From positions 9,911,831 to 9,975,830 of the forward strand of contig CM066914.1 of NCBI GenBank assembly GCA_033964015.1: a DNA stretch of 64,000 nt. The letters run 5' to 3'. This stretch comes from Scolanthus callimorphus. Lineage: Eukaryota; Cnidaria; Anthozoa; Actiniaria; Edwardsiidae. Below the pieces are notes generated by a model that saw only the letters and a list, made by a program, of their open reading frames with translations, did no database searches and had not been told where the DNA came from. The position numbers and the translations under genes were made by a program. Below, piece by piece: positions 22,801 to 33,762 of this stretch (position 1 is its first letter; each line of letters starts with the position of its first letter).

Positions 22801-24623
22801 TCCCCAGTCATGAAATCAAGTCAACTGAAAACCGAGATTCACGAGCGCACATCTCACCCCACATTCAACGAGATTTTCGAGTTCGGGTTGTCGTACGAGG
22901 AAATTAGGAAGCAGACTTTGAACTTTAGCCTCGTCTATATGGATAAATACTCGCATGCTTTCCAAGTGGGAGGAGTGGTTCATGCGTTGGACCACCTGGA
23001 TAAAGAACAGGCAGACTTACTCAAGGAGGAGATGATCGTGTGTCGGGAGATACAGAAGATTATGCAGGTGAGTCGTTCAGCCATGTTACGTCACTTCCGG
23101 CTAGAATTAGCCAATCAGAAAAGGATTTTTATTGTATTGCCATTTCGAGACACCTATTTTTGTGTGGGAACGAAGTTCGGCGTTATTCTCGAACTCACTC
23201 ATGCCTACAGCAGTAGCCCTCATTGGGGTTTCGCAAAACCTTAGTAGGTACACTCAATGGGGTAAAACGGGAGCCGTAAAGCGAAGACAATAATGCGTTA
23301 ATAGTGACTAAAGTTGAAAGTATCTACTCTAACATTAATTTATATACAAAAATATGAACAAATTTTTCTTTTCGTGAAGCAATCTTGACAATTTTCTAGT
23401 TTCAATGATTTACTCAACCTTGTTGGAAAATGACAACGTGCTAGCTGTGAAAAGGGAAAAGTTAAATTGAGATTTGCGTCTTTTTGTATGGAATTACTCG
23501 GACAACCATTAACAATGTTCACTTTTTCGCAGAAAGATGCGGACAAGTCGAGAGACCTGGGGTTTGGACAGATATTGTTTTCGCTCATGTACATGCCGCT
23601 GACAAGAAGACTCACAATTGTCATATTCAAAGCGAGAGATTTGAAGCCAGTGACTGAAGGATTCCCAGGTAATACGACAACCGAGTGTTACGATCGCCAA
23701 GGACCATTCTCGTATCGTACCCAGAGCTTCCTGGCTCGTCTCCTCAAGGGGGAGGCTTTGGTGTTAGCCATTGAAGCATGCATAAAAGAAAATGACCTAA
23801 TAAATGTCTCAAAGTTACTTGTAGAGCGACAGAAAAAAAAAACACGACTAGCAAACGAATTATGACGCGTTTTTTAGCCAGATACGTTTTTCAAAAGCGA
23901 GACAGAGCTTGTTTTATGTACGCATGCGTGGCGTGTTAGCCAGAGCGAAGGTCCTCAAGAGAGATGGATGCCCGATGGATGTTAACACTTTTCCCACGAA
24001 TAACATGCACAGGGAATTTATGCAGAAACCCATCCGTGGGAAAAGCTGAATTTCCCAAGGGATACGCATGGGAAGTGTTCGGAATTCACATGGATAGCCG
24101 AACACTTCCCATTCTTCTACCATGGAAAGTCGGCTTTTCCCATTGATGGGTTTCTGTAGAAATTTCCTGTGATAACGATTAACACACGATAAAACGTTCC
24201 TTTTCAGCTGTTTATGTCGAGGTCGTCATGCTGAACTCACCTCAGAGACTTCGCAAGCGCAAGGCGACAACTCTAAAGAATGGAACCCTCAGCCCTGTTT
24301 ACAACGAGGCTATGGCATTTGACGTGGCTAACATGAAACTAGAAGACGTTAAGCTTCAAATATTCACTAAACAAAAGATTGATGGGGCCCCTGATAAAAT
24401 AATGGGCCGTGTTGTACTGGGAGCGAATGCTGAGGACTTGGAAAAAGAGCATTGGTGCGAGACAATGACTGCAAAGAAGCCCATTGCGTATTGGCATAGT
24501 TTACGGGAATTTCACAGTTCACTTTCACCAACTAAGTTGAACAAAGCTAGTAAGTCTTCGATGCCTTACTCGGGACGAAAAATACCGAGATATTTTGCGA
24601 CATCGTCTGAAAGTGAGGGATAA
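19871..24623 (+). CDS. Synaptotagmin-like protein, probably calcium-independent
   Basis: Exons are 19871-19897, 20058-20459, 20828-20958, 22713-23067, 23533-23668 and 24208-24623, with agreeing phases (0, 0, 2, 0, 1), giving 488 residues. A short N terminus (MEMDVFFDL) is followed by one membrane span (residues about 12-32), basic CWRRFR, a charged linker, C2A (about 173-300) and C2B (about 314-460), which ends in the family hallmark HWCETMTAKKPIAYWHSL. A 33-residue Ser-rich tail follows. In C2A, loop 1 reads PSYLGQAPD and loop 3 YMDKYSHAF; in C2B they read PVTEGFPAV and FTKQKIDGAPD. Most of the usual five aspartates per domain are absent, so calcium-dependent membrane binding is unlikely. 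Role by family: vesicle trafficking or membrane contact. The first exon was chosen because it has an upstream in-frame stop and a GTATGT donor in the right phase; it is the least certain part. Paralogue not assigned. Confidence 0.92.
21032..21192. mobile_element. Foldback MITE in synaptotagmin intron 3
   Basis: The left end AGGTTAGTTTTCACTGCGACATAAG pairs with the right end TTGCTAGTGAAAACCAGCCCTAA, and CTTATGCTTA occurs internally in both orientations. Confidence 0.75.
21467..21905. mobile_element. Inverted-repeat element with a second MITE nested inside
   Basis: The outer arms are CGAGCTGAAACATTCCATTCTGATGACGTAGGAGCT and AGCTCCTACGTTATAAGAATGGAATGTTTCAACTCG. Inside, 21567-21714 is a separate foldback with GTTCGAATTACGCTCCAATG on the left and CATTGGAGCGTAATTCGAAC on the right, indicating a younger insertion. 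Confidence 0.75.
22082..22672. mobile_element. Nested palindromic MITE cluster just upstream of synaptotagmin exon 4
   Basis: The outer pair is TTAGCCTGCGTAGCAAGCGT (22086) and ACTACGCAGGCTAATTC (22646). An inner pair, GCCTGCGAAAGCCGAC (22111) and GTCGGCTTTCGCAGGC (22422), encloses arms of about 75 bp running GGCGTCTGCGCGC..CCAAACATTCCATACTGATGACGTA. The 3' end lies 40 bp from the exon acceptor at 22711. A long ORF at 22342-23244 arises because the element and the exon happen to share an open frame. Confidence 0.75.
23982..24190. mobile_element. Foldback MITE in synaptotagmin intron 5
   Basis: GTTAACACTTTTCCCACGAA..GGGAATTTATGCAGAAACCCATC on the left is inverted on the right as GATGGGTTTCTGTAGAAATTTCC..ACGATTAAC; the central part pairs GGGAAGTGTTCGG with CCGAACACTTCCC. 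Confidence 0.75.
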
Positions 24624-27600
24624 TATCACCTCATGACGGCACTGTGCATTTTAAATTATGTCTTTTATATTTTAAATAACGCAAATGTTTATTTCTCATT
24701 ATTTCTCGGTCTACAGGGGCACTTTCTGTAGTTTCATTCTTGTGAGCATCTAGTGTATTTCCTTTCTTAGTCTCTTTCTTTACGCTTGCTGCCCACACTA
24801 CAATTTTTCTCATTTTTCAAAACTTGTCATGAATTAACTTCTTGGTTTCGTTATATCCAACTATGTAGTCTCAGGGGCTTTATAAAGTTGGAAAAAATAT
24901 GCAGATCGATTATACGCAAACTAATTATAATTATATCATAAAGAAATGGGTGACTTTGGGCTTGGGTTTTTATTTTTCTATCAAAGAAGGCATTTTTTTA
25001 AATATTTTACTTTCGTGGTATATACACAATTTTACGATTTTAATCGTAAAAATATCAGAAAATATCAGAAAAGCACCGTTTAAGACGTGACCATGATAAA
25101 TTGTGTTTTCCTCTCTCCTCGAAAATGGCCATGGACAGTACACAGTGCAAAAAGACATGATTTGTAAGGGAAGAAGAGACTTAAATGACCATGTTATTAA
25201 TGTATTAAAAGAACTATACAGTGTATATCAGTTAATGTTAGCTAAAAATTATCGGCTGTATGAACCTGAAACATCTCACTGCATCAAAAAAGCTTCCTCT
25301 GTTTAGTAAAATGAATCATGATGAAAGGAGAGCTGAACACAAATGTGTCCTCTGGGAATGGTTCATACATGGTGGAACACCCAAAATATCACTTTCTTCA
25401 ACATAATCCTTTCAGCACCACAAAAGTTTGAAGGAAAATTCATTAAATTTCAGTGAACTCAAAAACATTTGTTGAATTGCTTCGAATCCTCTCAAACAAC
25501 CCAATTGTGTGGTTCCTGAAACTATCCACCCCCCCCCCCCCCCCCAATTCCAAAGGAAAATACAGCATTAAGAAATCAGGTAAATTGACCCCCACCCCTC
25601 TGGAATGTCCAATCCCTTCCCTGGGGGGTTGGATATTTTTGGAACCACACATCATGACACTGTATTATTTGTGACATTCTGCTCAGTTAAAATAATAATA
25701 ATAAGCTTTTGATGTTGCTGGGAAAAATTTATCTCTTCCTTTTTCCCAGGAGGCACCTTCATGATATTTTCCCAGCAGAAAATGAGAGTTGCAAGAGCAC
25801 TAATAAATACAGTCACCTCCCCGCATGGTATACAAAGTATATGCCATGAGAGTCGAAAAAGCACAATGCTGTCACTCCCATTCTCGTACCCAGAGCTCCC
25901 TGGCTTGTCACCTCGCGGGGAGGCTCTGGTGACAGCCATAATAATAATAATCTTTATTGAGCTCTTAATAATATGTCTATTTACATTGTGTATAATACAA
26001 GTGTCAGTTTGAGTTAGTTTCCCTAGCCTTATTAAGTTATTTTATTACCAGGTAATTACTCCCCCCCCCCCCCCCAAGAAAAAAAAAAGAAACCCTGAGA
26101 GAATTGTTTTACAAATGATACGTTTTACAATAAATGTATTAAGTTTCTTGTTTGAGCAGTAGATGCCATTCATGCATATACAGATTTGATACAGAGCCGT
26201 TGAGAGAAACAACTTTCTGTGAATGCCCCAACGTTCAAAATTAGCCAATCAATGAAGGCCTTCAAATGGATGTCCCCAGAGCCTCCCTAATGAGCAGACG
26301 AGCCAGGGAGCTCTGGTACAAGAATGTGTCACTCCGTGCATAGTACACAAAGCATGCCATCTGCCATGAGTTGCAAGAGCAATGATGCCATCGCCTCACT
26401 GCATGGCAAGCATGCCATGAGAGTTGCTTGAAAGCCCTTGTTTCCCCTGAGTGGTGAAACCTTTCTGATGTTATTAAAACTACAACTGAAAGAGATTCCA
26501 AAGGAATTGCTGCTCACACTAACCTTTTGGACACTTCTTCCGAGTTCCTTCTTCTTTCTGTGAATCCCATAACTTTGATTGAGGATTTCCTGACAAATCG
26601 AATGCAAGTTTCCGCGTCAATAAACTAAAGCCTTAACTAGAGAAAACAACGTAGAAAAAGGACTATTGTACTGATCATAGATTTACTTACTTTAAGTAAA
26701 TAGATTAGCTAATTTCCTCTCCAAACAGCCAGTCAACACGGCAAACCACAGAGCTGAGATTCGAGTCTTGGATTTTCGACTGAGATTTGAGATTCGCGCG
26801 CGCAACTACCGCTGACCAAAACACTCGGCAATCGATATTCAGTCGGGATTGATCGTCATTTTGACAATCTCTGTACTGGCTGTACATTTTTTTCTGCAAG
26901 TAAACCCGTGTATTTATTTTAGTTAACCCTATACTTAACAGAAATTTTTAAACCGGCTATGTTTAAACGAAAATCTTTGGTGAGCTTTCGTCTGTTCACG
27001 AATCTAATCAGACGAGCTTGCAAACGGCAAGCTCCCTGGCGCAAACGGAAAAAATAAATCCCTTTTCGTTATAATGCGTACAATTGGATTATGATAATTA
27101 AAATATGCTAAACAACAACCGTGAGAAACATTCTGCATAGTAACGTTAGGTGAGCTCAGTTTGAAAAAACTTGTCCCTCCCACATGGCTCTTTCACACTC
27201 ATCAGACCTATAAATACGTTGGTGATGCATATTAGTTAGTTGATTGATCACTAACGGTACAAGGGGCGTCCTTATATGGTCTGGTGGCCGGGCGTACTCT
27301 CACCCATAGGTATCTAGCTACTGAGCAATTCAACACCCAGGATAGCGACTGTCAGGGCCGAAATCTCTGGCGTGGGCGTAAGAACTGTACGGTCGCCATA
27401 CGACGCTTCAGCTCTTTGTCTGGAAGTATGGTCCTATTTTTGTTCTTTTTCCAAGTGTTCGTGTTCCCAGCAGAGAAATTTGCCTCTGCTAGATGCCTCT
27501 AGCAGGGAAATTTTCATGAAAATGTTGAGTGAGACTTGTCCCCGGTAAGCCTGGTTGGGTGATCAAAAGTGACATTTGGTTATCGAATAACTACTACTTA

Positions 27601-28133
27601 TTGTCATATATTTTAGTTCCGGGGTTGGCTTACACTACCAAGAACTGGACCACGCCCCTGCATATAACAAGTGCACAGACGAGCGGGAGCTCAATCCATT
27701 ACTCCGGTCACGACTGAAACTAGCCGGCTTTATAAGTCTTCTTGATACAGAGATTCCTGTTTATGTTTGTAAACACCGGTCCCTTTTGTATCGACTTATA
27801 GCGGAAAAATAAACGCCTTATAGCGAAAAAACAAAGGTCCATGACTAGATAGCTGTGCGCTCGCTAGACCGAATGTCATTTGATCCAAGTAATAGTCTAG
27901 AATATATCAATCAGTGCTTGTCGAGCGGCTTCAGCGAAGGCCATACGATCCCGTTAGACTGCATTCACAGCCATTAGGACACGATTAACAGAGCCACAAA
28001 GGCCATCCAACTCGTGGCTCTACATTCCAGCTTCTTAAACCCGCCTGAGAGTCCTGAGAGGTTGTTTTCTAAGTTTAGGCTTGGTTGTATCAACTTTCTG
28101 GCGGGAAAGGTACCATCAGTCCTTCAGAGTATA
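24624..28133. other. Intergenic stretch with repeats; no gene recognised
   Basis: No coding exon could be supported. It holds a MITE (25506-25650), two pieces of a repeat with AGAGCTCCCTGGCT (25880-25925) or its inverse (26277-26325) that also occurs at 23720-23765, C-runs near 25528 and 26057, and ATA microsatellites near 25690 and 25940. A hydrophobic ORF start at 27428 (MVLFLFFFQVFVF) has no credible splice donor. Confidence 0.45.
25506..25650. mobile_element. C/G-rich MITE of a family repeated in this window
   Basis: The ends GTGTGGTTCCTGAAACTATCC and GGATATTTTTGGAACCACAC are inverted; a run of 18 C follows the left arm and CCAATCCCTTCC lies near the right. Related copies occur at 38905-39076, 48690-48765, 50287-50432 and 52490-52680. 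Confidence 0.7.
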
Positions 28134-28181
28134 ATGATGATCAGATTGGGGATATTATCGGCTGGATTACTCTGTTCTTTG
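28134..28181 (+). CDS. Candidate signal-peptide exon of the SPARC-like gene
   Basis: ATG opens a hydrophobic stretch (MMIRLGILSAGLLCSL) ending at a good donor (TTG/GTAAGG), as expected of a secreted protein's first exon. Its end phase (0) does not match the first certain SPARC exon (needs phase 1), so either a small exon between them is missing from my model or this exon is wrong. Treat as tentative. Confidence 0.33.
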
Positions 28182-29257
28182 GTAAGGTTCATAATAACAG
28201 CGCATTGTTGCCGTTCTTTCTGGGCACTTCTGCTGATTTACTCTACAGCTTTTGACCAGGAAGAAAGTTCCAATTCGGATTCCAATAATTTGTGGTCTAC
28301 CTTCGTGATCCTGCGTTTGTGTGTCCTTGTTGTGTGATTTCGCTGAAGTGCCCTCAGTACTCGCTTGGTTGTTTATACTCTAAACTTAGGCTCTTGTTTA
28401 TAGTCTACGGTTTGCATCATGAAGATCACCTCCCTTTCGTTATTAAGTCCCATACACAGAGAGGATAATAGGGGTACAACATATGCAAACCGAAACTTCG
28501 TTTGAATGAAAGATATCTTTATATGTGTAATTCGATAGATAACAGAGAGTTTCCTGAAGTAAGGCTCCCCCCACTACATCTCTTTACCAATTGAGATTTT
28601 TCTTTCAACCTCGTGTGGGGAGTCCTCCGGCGACTTCCGGCGGGAAAAGTTTTTTTTGCGTGCGAAATGTTGGAGTTTGCCACTATTAAAACCGTAAAAT
28701 TCGACGAGGTTTTCCAAGGATGCGCGAGATAAGGTAATCGACGATGACAAATGATTGAACAAATGTCAAAGAAACAGAACCTTCATGCAAGGGTGAAAGA
28801 CGAAAAGGGGTAAAGGCTAGGGGAGCTCGAGTTATCAAGCGTAAAACTTTATAGACGGAAAGGTAATGTCTGAAGGGAGCAGAAATGACTTCGAGTTCTT
28901 AGTGGTAAATTGCATTCATACAAAATGTGCTCAAACGAATGAGAGCGTATACTTAAAACAATGGACGACTCCAGCAATAAGCGCGCGCGCTCTTATTTAT
29001 TCAGGTCCCAGAACTACCAGAATGCATAGTGCGCGCTTTTATAACAGTTTGTTCGTCAAATGTCCCGCATCTACCGACATGCCCGCGCGCGTGCGTTATA
29101 GCTGGAATCGTCCATTTCATTGGAGGGACAAATTTGTCAGGATTGATTGTTTCCACGCCAAATCTGATTGGTCTGTTTTGTTCAGCAGGCCTGCTTTCTG
29201 AGTTTCCGCGGTGATCGAATCAAACGGCAAACTTGTACGCATTGATCGTAGCTGCCT

Positions 29258-29810
29258 AGAGCAGATTTCTTATGACTGTGAAAAATACCGCGACACGGCG
29301 CGGTCGCGGCACGGAACCTAACCGCTGCTGTAAATGCGGAATGAAATCGAGTAGTTGTGGCACGACACGGCACGGCACGGCACGGCACGGCACGGCACGA
29401 CACGGCACGACACGGCACGACACGGCACGGCACGGCACGCCGCACGGCACGGCACGGCACGACACGACACGACACGACACGACACGACACGACACGACAC
29501 GACACGGCACGGCACGGCACGGCACGGCACGCCGCACGGCACGGCACGCCGCACGGCACGCCGCACGGCACGGCACGGCAAGGCACGAAACGGCACGACA
29601 CGGCACGGCACGGCACCGCACGACACGGCACGCCGCACGGCACGCCGCACGGCACGGCACAGCAAGGCACGACACGACACGACACGACACGACACGACAC
29701 GACACGACACGACACGACACGACACGGCACGACACGGCACGACACGACACGGCACGGCACGCCGCACGGCACGGCACAACTTTGTCGCGGCACTTTTCAA
29801 AATCTGCTCT
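29258..29810. mobile_element. Inverted-repeat element filled with a CACGG/CACGA pentanucleotide array
   Basis: The outer sequence AGAGCAGATTT (29258) is inverted as AAATCTGCTCT (29800), and just inside, GTGAAAAATACCGCGACA pairs with TGTCGCGGCACTTTTCA. Between them, 29355-29777 is an almost unbroken run of pentamers, mainly GGCAC and GACAC, in blocks: homogeneous CACGA tracts (29459-29502, 29667-29722) alternating with CACGG and GCCGCACGG interruptions. All six frames are open over parts of it; those ORFs are artefacts. Confidence 0.8.
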
Positions 29811-30244
29811 ATTTTGATGCCGTCAAAATAGTCTTTTGGTCTCCTTTTATAATGCATGTGTTTCATTTTGCCAGGTATTCCAAGTCGCCACAGGACAAAC
29901 AGGCAAGGGCTTAAGAAATAGTAGCAGCGAGTGAGAATTAACCATTTTGATTAATAAACACCAAGAAGGCAATAAAATACCGGGTGATCTCCCGCGCGAA
30001 AACTTGATATCTTCAGATGTGAAATAACACACTTGTCTGCCTGTGCTCCATGCTCGAAAGGGCTAAACGTGGCAGGCTCTCGTGACGGCTTCGCTGCACG
30101 TCTTCCTTGTCTTAAAAATGTCTGTGTACGCCTCAGCAGTCACTTCATGGACGTTACTTAGTTTGTGATTGGCTGACGAGGAAACCATTCAGTAGTAACG
30201 TGGCATGATCTTACAGTATAGTCATGTGAAATTCGCTCTTTTAG

Positions 30245-32572
30245 GGAGATGCGCAAACGTGGGTTGCAGTAAAGGAAAGATGTGTTTAGAGGAAGCTGGT
30301 GGCGAGACAGCTTGTGTCTGTCCGCAGGTGTGCCTTAACGAAGAGGAGACGGTCTGTAGCGCATACTTGATTCCCTACTACAATCTTTGTGAGCTTCACA
30401 AATTCGCCTGCCGCTACGAAATCCCGATCGCTGTTATCTCCAAGGGACTTTGTGATATAGTTGGTGAGTGCAAGACCTCTATTGTCCTTTTTAGTTAAAA
30501 TAATAAACATGTTTTTGTAAAAGCGCGGGGCTAAACCCGCAATCCAAGGCGAAAAGGTGTACACAATTAGGCGGGATCAGGGGTCATGGTTCCATGGTTC
30601 CATTTGTCATGTCCCTCGCTTCCTTGAAAGGAACGGGAGAGACAAATTTCCAAGTTCGCAGAGTTCGCCGAATATTGACCGAGGCTTACAGTTGAAGGAG
30701 CCGAGGCCATTCAGGATACCTCGATTATCGATCAAAACGTATTTAAACAAGCGCGCTGTGCGGATTCTAATGTACTGCGATCTGAGCGATCTGCACGGAT
30801 TTGTTTAGAGTAATCCAGGCCGAGTCGTGACGAAAGTTCTCCTGTTTTATACTTGTAGCGTTGCGCGGAACTACCGGCAAGAATGTATCTGTGTGTAGCA
30901 CCCAGGATCTGTTGCAGTTCGGAGATCGGTTTTTAGAGTGGATTCTTATCACTAAGAAGAGAGCAGAAGAGTATAGATACTACCGCATCAAGGACAACGA
31001 GAGAGGACACCTGCTACCAGAGAGAAACAGGACCGAAGTGGCTCAGGTAAAAAACGTTTGACGTTTGGCCTATCAAAAATAGTGTAGCCGCCCGGCTATA
31101 TCACTTGCAGATTTCATCAGGCAGATCGATACATTTTCAATAACTAACTATAGCGACAGCTGCATCTGAAGCATCCCTTTGAATTGAATTGTTGCAGTGA
31201 GTTACAGATCTAGCTGAATTACATGCACGAAGCATAATTAGGGTTTAAGGCGGCTTTGCAGCCCTCATTTGATCCCGCCCCTTATAGCCCTGTAAATAGT
31301 CTCCTATGCAGCCTGAAACCAGCGAAACGCGAGTGTCTAGTGTCTAGTAGTAACTAGACAGCACTGGAAAGAAATCACCCGGCCCAGCAAACTGCTAGAA
31401 ATATGGATATGACATCTTCCCCTTGTCGTCTGTGCAAAGGGAAGGTAAATTTCCAGCCATTTGGAACTAGTTATTGGACCAACCAGACACTGATTATGGC
31501 TTCCCACATTTTTATAAGGCTTTGTATTTACAATTAAGATGTAATTGGCACGTTAGTAATTGAATGGCAACAAACATGAAGACATGCCGCGCATGTTGGT
31601 TTCAGGGACCGCGGAGTCACCGGGGGGCACATGCAGCCATGCACCGCATTTTTTCAGCCCCAACTTTCGTGATACATACATATAATCCCCACATTATATT
31701 TTGAAGTTTTGTTCCACAATTCATGCTAAACGACTCTGTCTTTCCTCTCATGTAGTGGGAATTCGCCCGAGTTGACGAAGATGGGAATGGTGTATTATTA
31801 GGAGAAGAGATCGACAACACGATTGACCCCTACTTGTTCCACGAACCCTGCATATACGGCTTTGTCATGTCATGTGAGCAGGACAAACAGCCCGGCATCA
31901 GTAGGGACGAGTGGCTGTCGTGTTTCCCTTCAGCAGGTAAGACCACCATAGGGGTAGAGAAGGGTGGGACAGGGAAGGGAGCAGGAGGGGTGGGGGGGGG
32001 GAGAAAGAGTGGGGGTTGGGAAGGGCGGGGTAGGCTAAGGTTAAGGCGTAGCAGGAAAGAGCAAGGGTTGGGAAGGGCGGGTGTAGGGAAAGGCTGTAGT
32101 AGGTTAGGGCGGAAGTAGGAAAGATGTAGGGAAGGGTGAGCTTAGGGAAAGTTGGCGAGGTAGGCGTAGGGAATGGTTGGAGGTACGGAGGATGAGGGCT
32201 AAGGGAAGGATGGGCTATTCCACACGGTATTTTGAATTGAGGCTCATATGGACCAAACAAAGCTAATTGATCGACCTGTTTGACCCCTTTTACTCGTCCC
32301 ATTGAAAGTTGTAACCTTCAACTGCAACTGGAATGTACTTTATCCGTCACTTTATCCTTCGATCAACTTTAACGTAGGCTGTGGAATGATACGCAGAGAA
32401 CCAGACGACCTGGACTGGGATTTCCGTGGTGGGTGGCTAAATTTGGGGGGTTCGAGGTTTTACTTTTACCCAATTTACTACTGCATCGCAATGCTACTCA
32501 TAAACCACGCTATATAAAAATTATCATCCTGATGAAGACTTTTTTCTGTTTTCAGATATGATACGGGAATAA
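30245..32572 (+). CDS. SPARC: SPARC-family secreted calcium-binding glycoprotein, 5' end uncertain
   Basis: Exons are 30245-30463, 30859-31046, 31756-31936 and 32556-32572, phases 1, 1, 0, 1, giving 200 residues plus an unresolved N terminus. The first exon is a follistatin-like module (RCANVGCSKGKMC...CVCPQVC) running into a Kazal-like part (NLCELHKFACRYEIP...GLCD). Exons 2-3 are the extracellular EC domain: VSVCSTQDLLQFGDRFLEW, then WEFARVDEDGNGVLLGEE, a canonical 12-residue EF loop (D1, D3, N5, E12), the linking cysteines in EPCIYGFVMSCE, a degenerate second loop, and DEWLSCF. Order and spacing match SPARC better than FSTL1. No acidic N-terminal module is visible, as reported for sea anemone SPARCs. 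SPARC proteins bind collagen and modulate the extracellular matrix. The last exon is only 17 nt (DMIRE-stop). The intron after 31936 is extremely G-rich. Confidence 0.87.
31940..32220 (+). repeat. G-rich, nearly C-free tract in SPARC intron
   Basis: The plus strand is strongly purine-skewed, with dozens of GGG runs separated by 1-6 bases (GGGAAGGG, GGGGTGGGGGGGGG, GGGTTGGGAAGGGCGGGG). It begins four bases after the splice donor. Such sequence could form G-quadruplexes in the transcript; that is inference. Confidence 0.7.
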
Positions 32573-32810
32573 ACTCCCCCTTATGTCCATTTTAGTGATA
32601 GAGCTTCAGCTGCTGTGATCACAGAGGCATAGCAATTTAGATTTGTTGTAGTGTTTATGTAGTTGCAATTTAGACTCGGGAGTCTGTTACTAGGGAGTAG
32701 ATAGGACACCCTAGTTTGTGCTAAAATAGATGCATAATTCCACTTTTTTTCTACTCAGAGTTCATACATACAAAAGCATCGCAATGGCTGGTCATTTCTT
32801 AAAAAACAAA

Positions 32811-32816
32811 AATAAA
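32811..32816 (+). terminator. Candidate poly(A) signal for SPARC
   Basis: AATAAA lies 239 bases after the SPARC stop codon. An earlier AATAAA overlaps the stop itself (32568-32573). Confidence 0.35.
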
Positions 32817-33429
32817 TATACAAACCAAACCAAAAAACAAAACTTTCCACGTTTTGGAGTTATATTTTGGAGTTATATACTTGTGGGCGAGATATTTTTA
32901 GCGGGTTTTAGCACAAAACTTAGAATGTGCTATCTTATATATTACTACAAGCTACACTCTTTTAATAATCGTCAACTATCGCCAACTATCTTGAGAAAGT
33001 CCTGCCCTGGAAATAATTGTACCCGCAATTGATTAAAATAAATAACATGAAGAGCCAGCTAGTTGCTTTCTCTCTGTGATACGGGATTCCTTTGGCAACA
33101 GGGATTCGACACAGGGATTCGCGAACTACCTGTTTGACCCCTTTTACTCGTGCCATTGAAAGTTGTAACCTGCAAAAACAACGCCGAGATATGCTTCCTT
33201 ATATTTTTACGGAAGAGAATTGCTAACTCTTTCAGTGTGCTACAAAATCCCCACGACAAGCATCGCACAGAAAGCAAACTTACCCTTATTCTCATCCGCT
33301 ACGGTGGAGTACGTTAGAACTGCCTACCTTCGCGTCTGATCAACTGTCAACGAATAGCGACCGAGAATCAGGCTATGGCAGACTATGAACCAATAATTAA
33401 ACAACACACTTGCTATGAAAATCCAGTGC

Positions 33430-33435
33430 TTTATT
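33430..33435 (-). terminator. Candidate poly(A) signal for ALDH6A1
   Basis: TTTATT on the plus strand (AATAAA on the minus) lies about 330 bases past the ALDH6A1 stop codon. Confidence 0.4.
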
Positions 33436-33762
33436 TCTAGACCTGTATATTATTATGGACGAGAATAGAAAAACTCCGACACCGTACACATTGATAAATT
33501 CTTTGAGATTGTATTAGTCTATTTATTTTACACACCAAGTGCTACCATTCCGATCCTAGATAACATATTTTAAATACAAAACGCATCGAGACTATACATT
33601 ATTTCTGGCGCTGAACATTTCATTCCATAGTTTTATTGTTGTTCCATCCATCTTTTCTTTCGGCGACGGCTCTGCAGTGCTTTGCTCGCCAATTGTGTTG
33701 TTATTGTCGCGGCATCGTCTCACTGTGCGTGTGTAAGCGCGTCCCTTATCATCAGGAGTAGC

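Larger units (their letters stand above)
32573..33762. other. Convergent intergenic region between SPARC and ALDH6A1
   Basis: No gene seen. A 45-bp segment at 32277-32322 (CTGTTTGACCCCTTTTACTCG...) recurs at 33130-33175 in direct orientation. Possible poly(A) signals: AATAAA at 32811-32816 for SPARC and, on the minus strand, 33435-33430 for ALDH6A1. Confidence 0.5.

Noticed and set aside
22342..23244. 300-codon ORF starting upstream of synaptotagmin exon 4
   Set aside because: It joins a MITE, intron sequence and the true exon (22713-23067); the exon limits are fixed by the phase 2 junction from 20958 and the donor at 23068.
29182..29914. Six long overlapping ORFs (158-203 codons) on both strands
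   Set aside because: They are translations of the CACGG/CACGA pentamer, which has no stop in any frame; low-complexity peptides, no splice context.
30245..31936. Follistatin-related protein 1 (FSTL1)
   Set aside because: The follistatin module fits both, but the EC part with a canonical EF loop, the paired cysteines and DEWLSCF matches SPARC order and spacing better.
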